Assembly (NCBI GenBank): GCA_018240935.1
Contig: JAFEEV010000349.1
Coordinates: 1 to 7,555 of the forward strand
Source of the DNA: Pseudomonadota bacterium
GTDB lineage: Bacteria; Pseudomonadota; Gammaproteobacteria; Burkholderiales; Nitrosomonadaceae
Reading direction: 5' to 3'
DNA length: 7,555 nucleotides
Shown here: piece by piece, positions 1 to 7,514 of the stretch
How positions within the stretch are numbered: the first letter of the stretch is position 1
Layout: each line of letters starts with the position of its first letter
The notes under the pieces: generated by a model
What the model saw: the letters and a program-made list of their open reading frames with translations, nothing else
Told to the model about the DNA's origin: nothing
The model's database searches: none
Position numbers and translations under genes: made by a program

Positions 1-114
1 AGAACACCCTATTTCCCCTTTATCTACAAGGATTAATTCATAACCTCACTTCCCCGGTTTTTTTGAAAAATTTCTTTGTAATTGATTCAGATTACTGTTC
101 AGCGCACTCAATTT
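1..114. other. AT-rich intergenic tail downstream of addA
   Basis: This stretch lies after the addA stop and carries no convincing gene. It is AT-rich and contains a short imperfect stem, GTAAT at 78-82 pairing with ATTAC at 91-95 around an 8-nt loop, and A/T runs around 59-77. In the direction of addA transcription the stem is not followed directly by a clean U-tract, so I do not call a rho-independent terminator. Transcription may end here by another mechanism or beyond the window. Confidence 0.4.
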
Positions 115-3100
115 TCACCACTCGCGCCAGCCATTGATTAATGGAAAATAAATTCCCAATCTTATGGGTCGTGGATCGATTTGTTGCATGAGCTGCGCAT
201 AATGATTAAGTTGATGCTGGTAACGGATTTGCTCACGATCAAGAAAATCCTCCAGCGCCGAACCTTCATGACTACTTGTTTTATAATCAATTATCCAGCG
301 AGCTCCATCGGAATCACAGAATGTTCTATCGATTATCCAATTCATGGATTTACCGTTGGCGATACCCGTAATTTTCAATTCATTCTGCGCCGATTGCTGA
401 GGCCCAAGAATCCATTGTCCGCGTTTATCGCTGACCGCATTGCTCAAAGCGGAAACAATACGCTCGACCGCAAATGTTATTTCACTATGGCTGCCATTCA
501 TCCCGCCGGCAATCAAATTCTGTGTGAACTGCTCCCGCATCATTTCTATGCGTGCGGTATTCCAGTTGCACATTTGATCTTCGGCTATTTTCTGCAACCA
601 GCGATGCACCACATTTCCCACATGCCGCGCCATTTCACTGGCCCATGAAAACTCGATTTCCGCTGGAATTGCTTTTTGTTCATGAAGCACTTGCCATTCG
701 ACCGGTTCGGGTGCATCTGGCCATGTCCAACCAGTTTTCAGTCTATGGATACTCTGATCGCTGACACAATTACCAGTCATTTCTCCTGCTTCATCTTCTG
801 ATTGGCTATTCTTCAACGTGGAAAGATTCACAGCAACAGCGCTATAAGCAGGCAGCACGGCCGGCCAGAGCCTATCGAGCAATGAACCCGATAATGGTTT
901 TGATGGAACCGCTTGTCCACCGTCTGCTGAAATCCCGTTCACATGACCCAGCAAATGCAGAAATTTCTTTGCACGTGTCGCAGCAACGTACAGCAAACGA
1001 TCCGCTTCAAATTGCGCCTTGTCCCAATCGAGTTTTTCCACCCACGTATAAATGGAATCGAAAGCCGTCCCGGCTTCCTGAATCGGCGCAAGTAACAAAT
1101 CAGGAATTCCTCCGCTATTTTCACCGGCAATCCGGCTACGCGGCTGCTCCATCCATTTGAGCAATTGTTTGTCGCGATTGCGCGAAGCCCGGCCCAATCC
1201 GGGAACAACAACCGTATCAAATTCGAGTCCTTTGGCTTTATGGATCGTCATGATTTGCAATGTGCCATCATCATCCAGATCGGGAGATGCATACAGTGCC
1301 GCCAATCCATTTTCAAAACTTACCGGATCCTGGATATTACCGGCCTCTTCCTGACTCGCCAAATAATCCAGATAAATCATCGCATCATCCAGACGAGTTA
1401 CTGCTCGCGTACTGTTTTGCGCAGCCGGATTCAAACATCCCGGGCCTCCCAGCGCATACCAAACAGCTTCTACCGTCACGCGCAATCCCTGCCGCTCCCG
1501 GTTGCTCATGCAAGAACTCAATACTTCCCGGATGCGGCGCAAGCGCACCATGGCATCGGCTGAAACTCCCCGCCAGCAACGCTCATCGCTGATCAATCGC
1601 CACACGGTGATTTCTTTGTTAAGCACATCGGGATTATTCTCCGCCAATGCCGTGATATCCTTGAGCAAAAGACCGCACCAAGGCGCGCGCAACAGCGCGA
1701 ACCAAGCAACCGCATCCGCCGGATTAATCAAAGCGCGGGTCAACATTAGTAAATCCTGCACCACCGGTTTGTGATGCAACAACTCAATATCGATAGCGCG
1801 GAAACGGAAACCGGCGCCTTTGATCTGCTCGATGATTTCCAATAAATGACTGCGATTACGTACCAGAATTGCAATGGTGCCGTTGGCATGGTCACGGCGT
1901 GTCTGCGCGATAATTTCAACAACTTGCCGAGCCTCCGCCGCTTCATCCTTGGCCAGAAAAGGATGGATTCTCACGGCATCGCCGGCAAGCTGGCCATGCG
2001 TTGCAATCGAGGGTGCATACGTTACCGCACCCGTTGCAATGTCTTCGCAATCCGGCATGATGCGTGCAAATGTGGTATTCACCCAATCAATAATGCCGCG
2101 CTGCGAACGGAAATTCGCGCGAAGGGTTAGCTGCCGCAATGTCAAAGAACCGATTCCGGCATTGCGCGCGCGCAAAAATAACCCGACTTCCGCTTCACGG
2201 AAACGGTAAATCGATTGCATCGGATCGCCGACGGCAAAAAAACTGCGCCCGTCCCCCGCTTCCCAGCCGGCAATGAGTTTTTCGATCAAGGTGAACTGGC
2301 TGATAGAGATGTCCTGAAACTCGTCGATCATCAAATGCTTGATGCGATAATCCAATGCCAATGCAAGATCAGTCGGAGATTCGGAATCACCCAATGCGAG
2401 CAATGCACGCTGCGCCACTTCCGAGAAATCGACTTTGCCGCTCGCCTGAAAAATAACTTTGAGCTGCGCTACCGCGTACGGCAGCAAGCGCGTGATCGCT
2501 CCCAATATTTCCCATTGCTGATCGGAATAATGCGCTGGCGGCAATTGGCGCGTATCGTGCAGTGTCTGACGAAGCGCATCGTGCGGCGCGAGTATCTCCA
2601 GCAAATTTTCCAAGCGGTTCTTCCACGCTTTTGCTATATCCTTTTCAGCCTTGCCGCCACCGGCCGGAAAACCCTCCTTCTCGGAAACTCTTTTGCGCCA
2701 ATCGCCCTTTTGCGTCAGCAGTAATTCCGCAATACCCTGCCATTGCGCGACATCGGTGGTTGATAACGTATCCAATGTGTTACCAAGCGTAACAGCTGAT
2801 GATTTCCCGGCAGCGGTCAAATTCGCAGCGGCGTAACGCAGCAATGCCAGCAGCTCATTTTGCAGTTCCGCCGGAAATAACCGGAACGCAAATTGCAGCG
2901 CATCTTGACGCGAATTTTGCAACGCTGACTCCAGTTCTTCCCGCGTTCTGATATGCAGATGGCGCAGCCAATGATCGCGCCGCGCCAGCATCCCGGCCAG
3001 CAACGCTTCAACGCGCGCCCTGTCGTTATCCAGATGTTCGAGCAATAAGACAATATCCCGCGCTATCGCAGGATTGTGTTCGATCGAATCCAGCGTGGCC

Positions 3101-3573
3101 TGCGCCGCTTGCAGATAAAAATCCGCAGCGTCATCGACCGTTTCAGGCTGCGCGCCGAATTTTGACAACACCGGCATTTGCCGCGTCAATGCCGCGCACA
3201 AGGAATCAATCGTCTGTATCCGTAAGCGTTCCGGATTCTCGGCGATATGCCAGCCTGCTTGCCGGTCGCGCTGCAACACCGCGGCCGACAATTCACGATT
3301 GAGTTTTTCATGAGCCGTTTCAGCACCGGCAGGCTGATTCCCCGTTTCCAGCGCGGCCAAAACACGCGTGCGCATTTCTGCGGCGGCTTTGCGGGTAAAC
3401 GTGATCGCCACGATCTCTTCCGGCGCATCGACAAAAGCCAGCAAGCGGAGATAGCGTTGAATCAGCAATGCCGTCTTGCCCGAACCGGCCGGCGCTTGCA
3501 CGATAAATGATTGTGCGGGATCGAGTGCCTGGAGGCGCTCAGCGGCATCGGGAATCTGCGCGGAGTCAGTCAT
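115..3573 (-). CDS. addA: AddA-type helicase/nuclease of the AddAB double-strand-break repair complex
   Basis: This gene encodes a 1152-residue ATP-dependent 3'-5' helicase and nuclease. It is expected to pair with AddB to unwind and resect broken DNA ends for RecA loading in the cytoplasm. All UvrD/Rep superfamily 1 motifs are visible: Walker A APAGSGKT near residues 27-34 (K33), ITFTRKAAAEM near 57-67, Walker B IDEFQD near 416-421, VGDPMQSIYRFR near 448-459, LRANFRSQ near 484-491, TIHKAKGLEF near 776-785 and YVAATRAKK near 862-870 (arginine finger R867). A C-terminal RecB-family PD-(D/E)XK nuclease follows, with H990 (GNVVH), D1082 (WIIDR), D1096/K1098 (IDYK) and QLNHY at 1121-1125. I chose ATG at 3573 because AGGA lies 8 nt upstream. 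An in-frame GTG at 3591 would add six residues. The start overlaps the addB stop, which implies translational coupling. No frameshift or missing key residue is seen. Proteobacterial homologues are often annotated only as UvrD-helicase domain proteins or RecB-like, so the exact name is slightly uncertain. Confidence 0.93.
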   Translation of the reverse strand: MTDSAQIPDAAERLQALDPAQSFIVQAPAGSGKTALLIQRYLRLLAFVDAPEEIVAITFTRKAAAEMRTRVLAALETGNQPAGAETAHEKLNRELSAAVLQRDRQAGWHIAENPERLRIQTIDSLCAALTRQMPVLSKFGAQPETVDDAADFYLQAAQATLDSIEHNPAIARDIVLLLEHLDNDRARVEALLAGMLARRDHWLRHLHIRTREELESALQNSRQDALQFAFRLFPAELQNELLALLRYAAANLTAAGKSSAVTLGNTLDTLSTTDVAQWQGIAELLLTQKGDWRKRVSEKEGFPAGGGKAEKDIAKAWKNRLENLLEILAPHDALRQTLHDTRQLPPAHYSDQQWEILGAITRLLPYAVAQLKVIFQASGKVDFSEVAQRALLALGDSESPTDLALALDYRIKHLMIDEFQDISISQFTLIEKLIAGWEAGDGRSFFAVGDPMQSIYRFREAEVGLFLRARNAGIGSLTLRQLTLRANFRSQRGIIDWVNTTFARIMPDCEDIATGAVTYAPSIATHGQLAGDAVRIHPFLAKDEAAEARQVVEIIAQTRRDHANGTIAILVRNRSHLLEIIEQIKGAGFRFRAIDIELLHHKPVVQDLLMLTRALINPADAVAWFALLRAPWCGLLLKDITALAENNPDVLNKEITVWRLISDERCWRGVSADAMVRLRRIREVLSSCMSNRERQGLRVTVEAVWYALGGPGCLNPAAQNSTRAVTRLDDAMIYLDYLASQEEAGNIQDPVSFENGLAALYASPDLDDDGTLQIMTIHKAKGLEFDTVVVPGLGRASRNRDKQLLKWMEQPRSRIAGENSGGIPDLLLAPIQEAGTAFDSIYTWVEKLDWDKAQFEADRLLYVAATRAKKFLHLLGHVNGISADGGQAVPSKPLSGSLLDRLWPAVLPAYSAVAVNLSTLKNSQSEDEAGEMTGNCVSDQSIHRLKTGWTWPDAPEPVEWQVLHEQKAIPAEIEFSWASEMARHVGNVVHRWLQKIAEDQMCNWNTARIEMMREQFTQNLIAGGMNGSHSEITFAVERIVSALSNAVSDKRGQWILGPQQSAQNELKITGIANGKSMNWIIDRTFCDSDGARWIIDYKTSSHEGSALEDFLDREQIRYQHQLNHYAQLMQQIDPRPIRLGIYFPLINGWREW

Positions 3574-6331
3574 TTTCACTGTCCTGCGCACCTGCCCGCG
3601 CGCTCATCCGCTCATGTATGCGGCAAAGTAATTGCATATCGCAGTATTCGCACGTTTGCGGAAAATTCTTCGGATCGACTTGGGCGTCGCCCCTGCAAAA
3701 ACCCGCCGCCAGATTGGTCAAATGTTGCCGCCACGCGGCAACCAGATCTTCCCATGTACGATATTGTTTGCACCCGTTGATTTGCGAGAAGGCCTTGCTA
3801 CCAGGCAACAATTCCGCATCGCGCACGATCGCTGCAAACCCCATATCGCTCCGCTTCACGGCGGCGAACGCCACGCCCGCGGTTGGTTGCCGCGCTTCCT
3901 GTGTCACCAGGTATAGCGGCAATTGCGGCTCGTCCGGGCGTTCTCCGGTCATCGCTTGAATCGATTGCTTCCGGGTCTTGTAATCGATAATGAGCCGTTG
4001 CCCGCCCGCCAATTCATCGATCCGGTCCAAACGGGCGTTTAATACCAGATCGCCGATATGAATGGTCTGTTTTTCCTCGACTGCGATCACGGTGAAATGG
4101 TCGCGTTTTCTCTCTTCATTCAGCCATTCACGCGTCAAGCGCACCAATCGTCGCTGCTCAATCTGTGCAAAGCGGCCTGAAAGCGCAACCGGTTTTACTT
4201 GCTGCAGCGCGGAAACCGCATCACCGGCAATGCCGGCCAACAGCAAATCAAGTTCGTGATCGCCGATGGCATCGAGCGCTTCCTTGGTTTTCAAGCGCTG
4301 CCACACCTGTGCCAGCACCTGGTGCACCAGCGAGCCGCGCTCCATTGCGTTCAAACCGGTGCGCGGCGTCTCCAGGCTTTCGATACGCAAGCGGTGCCTG
4401 GCCCAAGCGCGGAATGGACATGCCGCAAAATCCTTGATAACCGCCGTGCCGCCTTTGATTCCTCGCGCAGCCGTTTGCCCGTCCAGTGATGGCGCCTGAT
4501 CATCTTCGATTCGCTCCAACTCGCAGGATTGCATGATCCTGTCGCGATGCCGCACCATCGGTAGTACGGCCGGTTCAGTTTCTGCAATTGCCTGAATCAG
4601 CGGGCTGGGTTTTAATTCATGCCCATCGCGATCGTCGCTGAACTTGGGGTAGCTAAGAACGATTTCCGGTGCAGCCGATAACCAGCCTTGCGTCAAGCGC
4701 TGGCAATAAACCAGCGCTTCCTGCACGGAGCTCAGGGGTAATTTTGCCTTGCGTTGCAGCGCCAGCGGCAGAAACGGATTGGGTTGGGAGCGTAGCGGCC
4801 ATTGTTCATCCGATAATCCCATGACCCACACATGATCGAATTCCATTCCCGCCGCTTCCAGCACACCCAGAATCTGAATTGGCACTTGCGGAGTTTCCGC
4901 TTGAAACAACGTATCACCCGCCATTCTTCTCAACCGGCCAACCGCCTCGTGATAGCTTGTAACCGCGATCACGTGATCCAAGGCAGCAAAATCCGCCACC
5001 AGCGTTTGCCATTTCTGAAATGTCTGATACTCAATGGAATCCGGACTGCGTTCACCGGGAAAACCGGCAATCCGCAATACCTCCGTGATGATTCTGGCAA
5101 AAACGGAATGACTGGCCGATCGGGGTAATTGCGTCTGACGCAACGTGTGCATCGCCGATACGCACTGGAACAGCAGCGGGCAACTCGCTTGCCCCCCCGC
5201 TTGTTTCACCAGCGCCAACAAACGCTCCAGCGTAATGACCGGTTCGGCAAACCGGCGTATGCGCGCATCCAGCAACGCACGCTGTTCCATTTCGCTATCC
5301 GCGCCCGCCAGAAAAGGCGATCGCAACCAGTGACTGGCACGATTGAATTCCACAGCCTGATCCAGCAGTGCCAAGCTTACCAACGCCGCATCAATCAACG
5401 GAAAAGATGTTAATGCCAAACCCAGCGAAATATTAAACGGCATCACCGGACGCGGAACTCCCGGCAAAGCAAAACGGATATCGGGATGCATGACCGCAGA
5501 AAAGGTGCGCAACAACGCGCTGCGGTAATTGCCCAATGCCGGCACCACGATACCGATTCGAACATCGCCACCTGCTCGTTCCAATCTGGATCGCGCCCAC
5601 AGCGCCGCTTGTTCGATCTCTTCAAGACTATTGAGGTACTGCATGCGACTGGCAACGGACGGAGGCCGCCGATGCCGCACGGCTAAGTCAGCCATCAATA
5701 CGGTGCAGCCGCTGGCTGCCAGTTTTTTTAGGAAGGCATTTTGTTGCGGTGTAAAAATGTCGAAACCGTAACAAATCAGTAGCGACGGTTTTTTAACGTG
5801 CAGAGATGGATAGCGTTCCGCGATCAAATCGCAAATTCGCGCATGATCGGTTTGCCGTGCTGAAGCCGTTTTATCGCGGTAGGCAGTTATCCAATCAAGA
5901 AAAGCCCCGCCGTCTTCATTCGAATCAAAATCGTCCAGCCGGTGAACAAGCTGCCATGCATGCGCCAAGTGCCACGCCTCGCGCACCGTTTGCGCTGTTT
6001 GCGCAATGCGTAATAGCGTTTTTCCTGCCGGGGAAGATTGAATGACTGATTCCCACAGCGCCTGCTCCTGTGTTGCGGACAGCAGCAAAGGCAGCTTGGA
6101 TGATTGCCGCGTATACAGCGCATCGTGGTAAATACGCTCAATCAGCGCGGTAAACGGCAGAATATCAGCCGAATACCAGGTCGTCATTTTCCGGCTGATT
6201 TGCTCGCGATCGAATTTTTCTTTAAGCGCCAAAGCAAGCCGCCGGTTCGGCGTTACAACCGTCGTACCGGCATCGATGCGCTTAAAAACCTCGGAAAGGG
6301 ATACTTGCGGAAATTGCGGGGTGTCAGACAT
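3566..6331 (-). CDS. addB: AddB-type Fe-S nuclease subunit (proteobacterial 'probable DNA repair protein' family)
   Basis: This 921-residue protein is the expected partner of AddA and should cut the strand opposite the one cut by AddA. The length matches the roughly 900-residue proteobacterial AddB-like family known as TIGR03623. The N-terminus reads TVVTPNRRLALAL (about 24-36), where Gram-positive AddB has a Walker A loop. No GxxGxGKT is present, so the helicase fold should be ATPase-dead and structural. A degenerate helicase segment, GVLEAAGMEFDHVWVMGL, lies near 489-506. The C-terminal PD-(D/E)XK nuclease is intact: H670 (GSLVH), D769 (ARLDRID), D783/K785 (IIDYK) and Q803/Y807 (QLPLY). Four cysteines fit the AddB iron staple: C638 in AACPF, then C894, C897 and C903 in CEYCDMQLLC. 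ATG at 6331 lies 28 nt after the fdxA stop. A 6-bp hairpin directly abuts this start and holds the only weak purine-rich ribosome-binding candidate in its loop. The stop overlaps the addA start by 8 nt. Confidence 0.92.
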   Translation of the reverse strand: MSDTPQFPQVSLSEVFKRIDAGTTVVTPNRRLALALKEKFDREQISRKMTTWYSADILPFTALIERIYHDALYTRQSSKLPLLLSATQEQALWESVIQSSPAGKTLLRIAQTAQTVREAWHLAHAWQLVHRLDDFDSNEDGGAFLDWITAYRDKTASARQTDHARICDLIAERYPSLHVKKPSLLICYGFDIFTPQQNAFLKKLAASGCTVLMADLAVRHRRPPSVASRMQYLNSLEEIEQAALWARSRLERAGGDVRIGIVVPALGNYRSALLRTFSAVMHPDIRFALPGVPRPVMPFNISLGLALTSFPLIDAALVSLALLDQAVEFNRASHWLRSPFLAGADSEMEQRALLDARIRRFAEPVITLERLLALVKQAGGQASCPLLFQCVSAMHTLRQTQLPRSASHSVFARIITEVLRIAGFPGERSPDSIEYQTFQKWQTLVADFAALDHVIAVTSYHEAVGRLRRMAGDTLFQAETPQVPIQILGVLEAAGMEFDHVWVMGLSDEQWPLRSQPNPFLPLALQRKAKLPLSSVQEALVYCQRLTQGWLSAAPEIVLSYPKFSDDRDGHELKPSPLIQAIAETEPAVLPMVRHRDRIMQSCELERIEDDQAPSLDGQTAARGIKGGTAVIKDFAACPFRAWARHRLRIESLETPRTGLNAMERGSLVHQVLAQVWQRLKTKEALDAIGDHELDLLLAGIAGDAVSALQQVKPVALSGRFAQIEQRRLVRLTREWLNEERKRDHFTVIAVEEKQTIHIGDLVLNARLDRIDELAGGQRLIIDYKTRKQSIQAMTGERPDEPQLPLYLVTQEARQPTAGVAFAAVKRSDMGFAAIVRDAELLPGSKAFSQINGCKQYRTWEDLVAAWRQHLTNLAAGFCRGDAQVDPKNFPQTCEYCDMQLLCRIHERMSARAGAQDSEND

Positions 6332-6350
6332 GCGGTATCTTGATTACCGC
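6332..6350 (-). promoter_or_regulatory. Hairpin immediately upstream of the addB start codon
   Basis: A perfect 6-bp inverted repeat (GCGGTA at 6332-6337, TACCGC at 6345-6350) encloses a 7-nt loop. It ends on the base before the addB ATG. In the mRNA the loop reads AUCAAGA, and its AAGA is the nearest thing to a Shine-Dalgarno sequence. The structure could therefore lower or regulate addB initiation relative to fdxA. There is no U-tract, so it is not a classic terminator. The stem is visible in the sequence. A regulatory role is inference, and a 6-bp stem could arise by chance. Confidence 0.45.
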
Positions 6351-6359
6351 CAGCGCTGT

Positions 6360-6683
6360 TTAACGTTTCAATTGATCCAGCTTATCCTTGACACTGGCCC
6401 ATTCATCGGCGTCCGGAAGCGGATCTTTTTTCTCAATGATCGGACGCCACTTTTTAGACAATTCCGCATTCAAGTCGATGAAATGCACTTGTTCGTCTGG
6501 CACATCATCCTCCGCGTAAATCGCTTCCACCGGGCATTCCGCAACGCATAGCGTGCAATCGATACATTCATCGGGATCGATAACCAAAAAATTGGGGCCT
6601 TCGCGAAAACAATCCACCGGGCATACATCCACACAATCGGTATACTTACATTTAATACAATTTTCAGTTACTACATAAGCCAT
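6360..6683 (-). CDS. fdxA: 7Fe ferredoxin FdxA ([3Fe-4S][4Fe-4S], Azotobacter FdI type)
   Basis: This 107-residue soluble electron carrier closely resembles Azotobacter vinelandii ferredoxin I in sequence and length. Both clusters have their full ligand sets. C9, C17 and C50 fit the [3Fe-4S] cluster, and C21, C40, C43 and C46 fit the [4Fe-4S] cluster. The non-ligand C12 and C25 of this family are also kept. The C-terminal tail after residue 60, including EKKDPLPDADEW near 84-95, is the typical extension of this subfamily, so the gene is complete. ATG at 6683 has a good AAGGAAG ribosome-binding site with AGGA 6 nt upstream of the start. It is the first gene of the apparent fdxA-addB-addA operon and is divergent from the membrane-protein gene. 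Its redox partner cannot be told from the sequence. Proposed general roles of such ferredoxins include oxidative-stress response and supplying electrons to oxidoreductases. Confidence 0.95.
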   Translation of the reverse strand: MAYVVTENCIKCKYTDCVDVCPVDCFREGPNFLVIDPDECIDCTLCVAECPVEAIYAEDDVPDEQVHFIDLNAELSKKWRPIIEKKDPLPDADEWASVKDKLDQLKR

Positions 6684-6705
6684 GACTCTTCCTTGCTTGA
6701 CACTT

Positions 6706-6728
6706 TGATAGAATTGCGCATTCTATCA
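6706..6728. promoter_or_regulatory. Perfect 9-bp inverted repeat, candidate operator for fdxA-addBA
   Basis: The arms TGATAGAAT (6706-6714) and ATTCTATCA (6720-6728) are exact reverse complements separated by 5 nt. The upstream arm for fdxA is itself the extended -10 element, and the other arm falls around the predicted transcription start. Because the transcript would begin inside the palindrome, a DNA operator is more plausible than an RNA hairpin. Binding by a dimeric regulator here would repress fdxA-addBA. I do not match it to a Fur, FNR or IscR consensus. Confidence 0.5.
6720..6728 (-). promoter_or_regulatory. Extended -10 promoter element for fdxA-addB-addA
   Basis: Read on the minus strand this is TGATAGAAT, a TGn extension followed by TAGAAT, which differs from the TATAAT consensus at one base. 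The hexamer 17 nt upstream (GGCGTT) has no resemblance to a -35 box, which suits an extended -10 promoter or one needing an activator. The start would fall near 6713 and give a leader of about 30 nt that includes the fdxA ribosome-binding site. This is a prediction from sequence only. Confidence 0.45.
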
Positions 6729-6755
6729 GAATTCGGATTAATAACGCCATCACCA

Positions 6756-6773
6756 AAACCGATGAAACCGATG
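6756..6773. repeat. Tandem 9-bp direct repeat in the divergent intergenic region
   Basis: AAACCGATG occurs twice back to back (6756-6764 and 6765-6773) with no mismatch. It lies about 28-45 bp upstream of the predicted fdxA -10 element and about 90 bp before the plus-strand membrane-protein start. A 9-bp period is near one helical turn, so paired regulator sites are possible. A recent slippage duplication is equally possible. Confidence 0.5.
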
Positions 6774-6860
6774 CTTATAACCACCTATTATCCGGCGCCG
6801 CAAAGTCTCATAATTCATCAATAGAAACAATCTGACCAATAAAACAAACCGGTAATTACA

Positions 6861-7514
6861 ATGTGTTTTTCAGCGGAAGCAAGCTTTATCGTCAGTGGAA
6901 CGCTTTTGGTTGCCGGCGTCGCATCAATCCGGAAGACCGTCTATTCCAAGGATATTCCGGTTGCGCTGATTCCGCTCATTTTCGCTGTTCAGCAACTGGT
7001 AGAGGGATTGCTTTGGGTAACTCTGGCGCACAGCGATGCATCACCATCACAATTTTGGTTGAGTAATATTTATGGCACATTCATTGGCATTATCTGGCCG
7101 CTATTTGCACCATTCGCCGTTTATCGTGCAGAAACTGACAATTTACGTAAGAAAATCATCGCAATGATCGGCTTAGCGGGTATCGGACTTGCGATCTATA
7201 CCGTCATCGGCCTAGTGAACGAACCGATTATTGCGGAAATTATCCATCACAGTATCAATTACCGGCATCATGTCGGCAACTATCAGCTGGTTATCGTTTT
7301 ATATTTGCTGGCAACCTGCGTTCCGTTCATTTTTTCCAGTTACAAGCACTTATATATCGCCGGCATCATCATCACGATCGGCTTCTTCGCCGCCTATTTC
7401 ACTTACCTGGAGACCTTCGCTTCGGTGTGGTGCTTCTTTGCTGCGGTTGCCAGCACACTCATTTATTTTTATTTCGCCCATCGCGTCAAGAAGCCGCTCA
7501 TTCCTCTATCCTAA
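6861..7514 (+). CDS. Polytopic membrane protein of unknown function, DUF6629-like (MCFSA motif)
   Basis: The 217-residue product is strongly hydrophobic, with about seven predicted membrane segments near residues 5-23, 33-55, 66-88, 98-120, 141-158, 165-182 and 185-206, so it should sit in the inner membrane. The N-terminal MCFSAEASF, the QQLVEGLLW segment at 44-52 in the second helix and SVWCFFAA at 188-195 in the last helix recall the uncharacterised DUF6629 family. I recognise the family from memory and did not search it. A histidine-rich loop has H129, H130, H136 and H137 between helices 4 and 5. Polar or charged E48 and E184 lie in or next to helices. ATG at 6861 is chosen because the family begins with MCFSA, although only a weak GGTAA precedes it. 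It is transcribed away from fdxA, and its function and any link to the operon are unknown. Confidence 0.85.
   Translation: MCFSAEASFIVSGTLLVAGVASIRKTVYSKDIPVALIPLIFAVQQLVEGLLWVTLAHSDASPSQFWLSNIYGTFIGIIWPLFAPFAVYRAETDNLRKKIIAMIGLAGIGLAIYTVIGLVNEPIIAEIIHHSINYRHHVGNYQLVIVLYLLATCVPFIFSSYKHLYIAGIIITIGFFAAYFTYLETFASVWCFFAAVASTLIYFYFAHRVKKPLIPLS

Noticed and set aside
78..95. Rho-independent terminator for addA
   Set aside because: The stem has only 5 bp, mostly AT, with an 8-nt loop, and the sequence after it in the transcript is AAAG rather than a U-tract.
181..648. 155-codon plus-strand reading frame, and others like it opposite addA and addB
   Set aside because: These lie antisense to helicase and nuclease genes whose motifs are complete. 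The translations resemble no known family and have no supporting ribosome sites, so they are shadows of the real genes.
2163..2173. Alternating GC run (GCGCGCGCGC) as a Z-DNA or recombination signal
   Set aside because: It is short and is explained by Arg-Ala-Arg codons in the addA reading frame.
115..6331. Helicase-nuclease pair as a novel phage-defence system
   Set aside because: Both proteins have the full domain order, length, gene order and iron-staple cysteines expected of housekeeping AddAB, and no defence or mobile genes lie nearby.
6697..6725. Perfect TTGACA at 6697-6702 as the -35 of a plus-strand promoter for the membrane-protein gene
   Set aside because: The hexamer at 17-nt spacing, ATTCTA, fits a -10 poorly, and the shifted alternatives are no better. 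The match may be chance, and I could not place a convincing promoter for this gene.
6704..6730. FNR/ANR box, because TTGAT and ATCA occur in the palindrome
   Set aside because: An FNR box needs TTGAT and ATCAA separated by 4 nt. Here the half-sites are far more widely spaced and the second reads ATCAG.
6793..6800. 8-bp palindrome CGGCGCCG as an operator
   Set aside because: It is too short and has too simple a composition to separate from chance, with no relation to an identified promoter.
6863..7066. Overlapping plus-strand frame starting 2 nt after the membrane-protein start, and a similar one at 7231-7554
   Set aside because: They are out-of-frame shadows of the membrane-protein gene, with basic or compositionally odd products and no ribosome-binding site.
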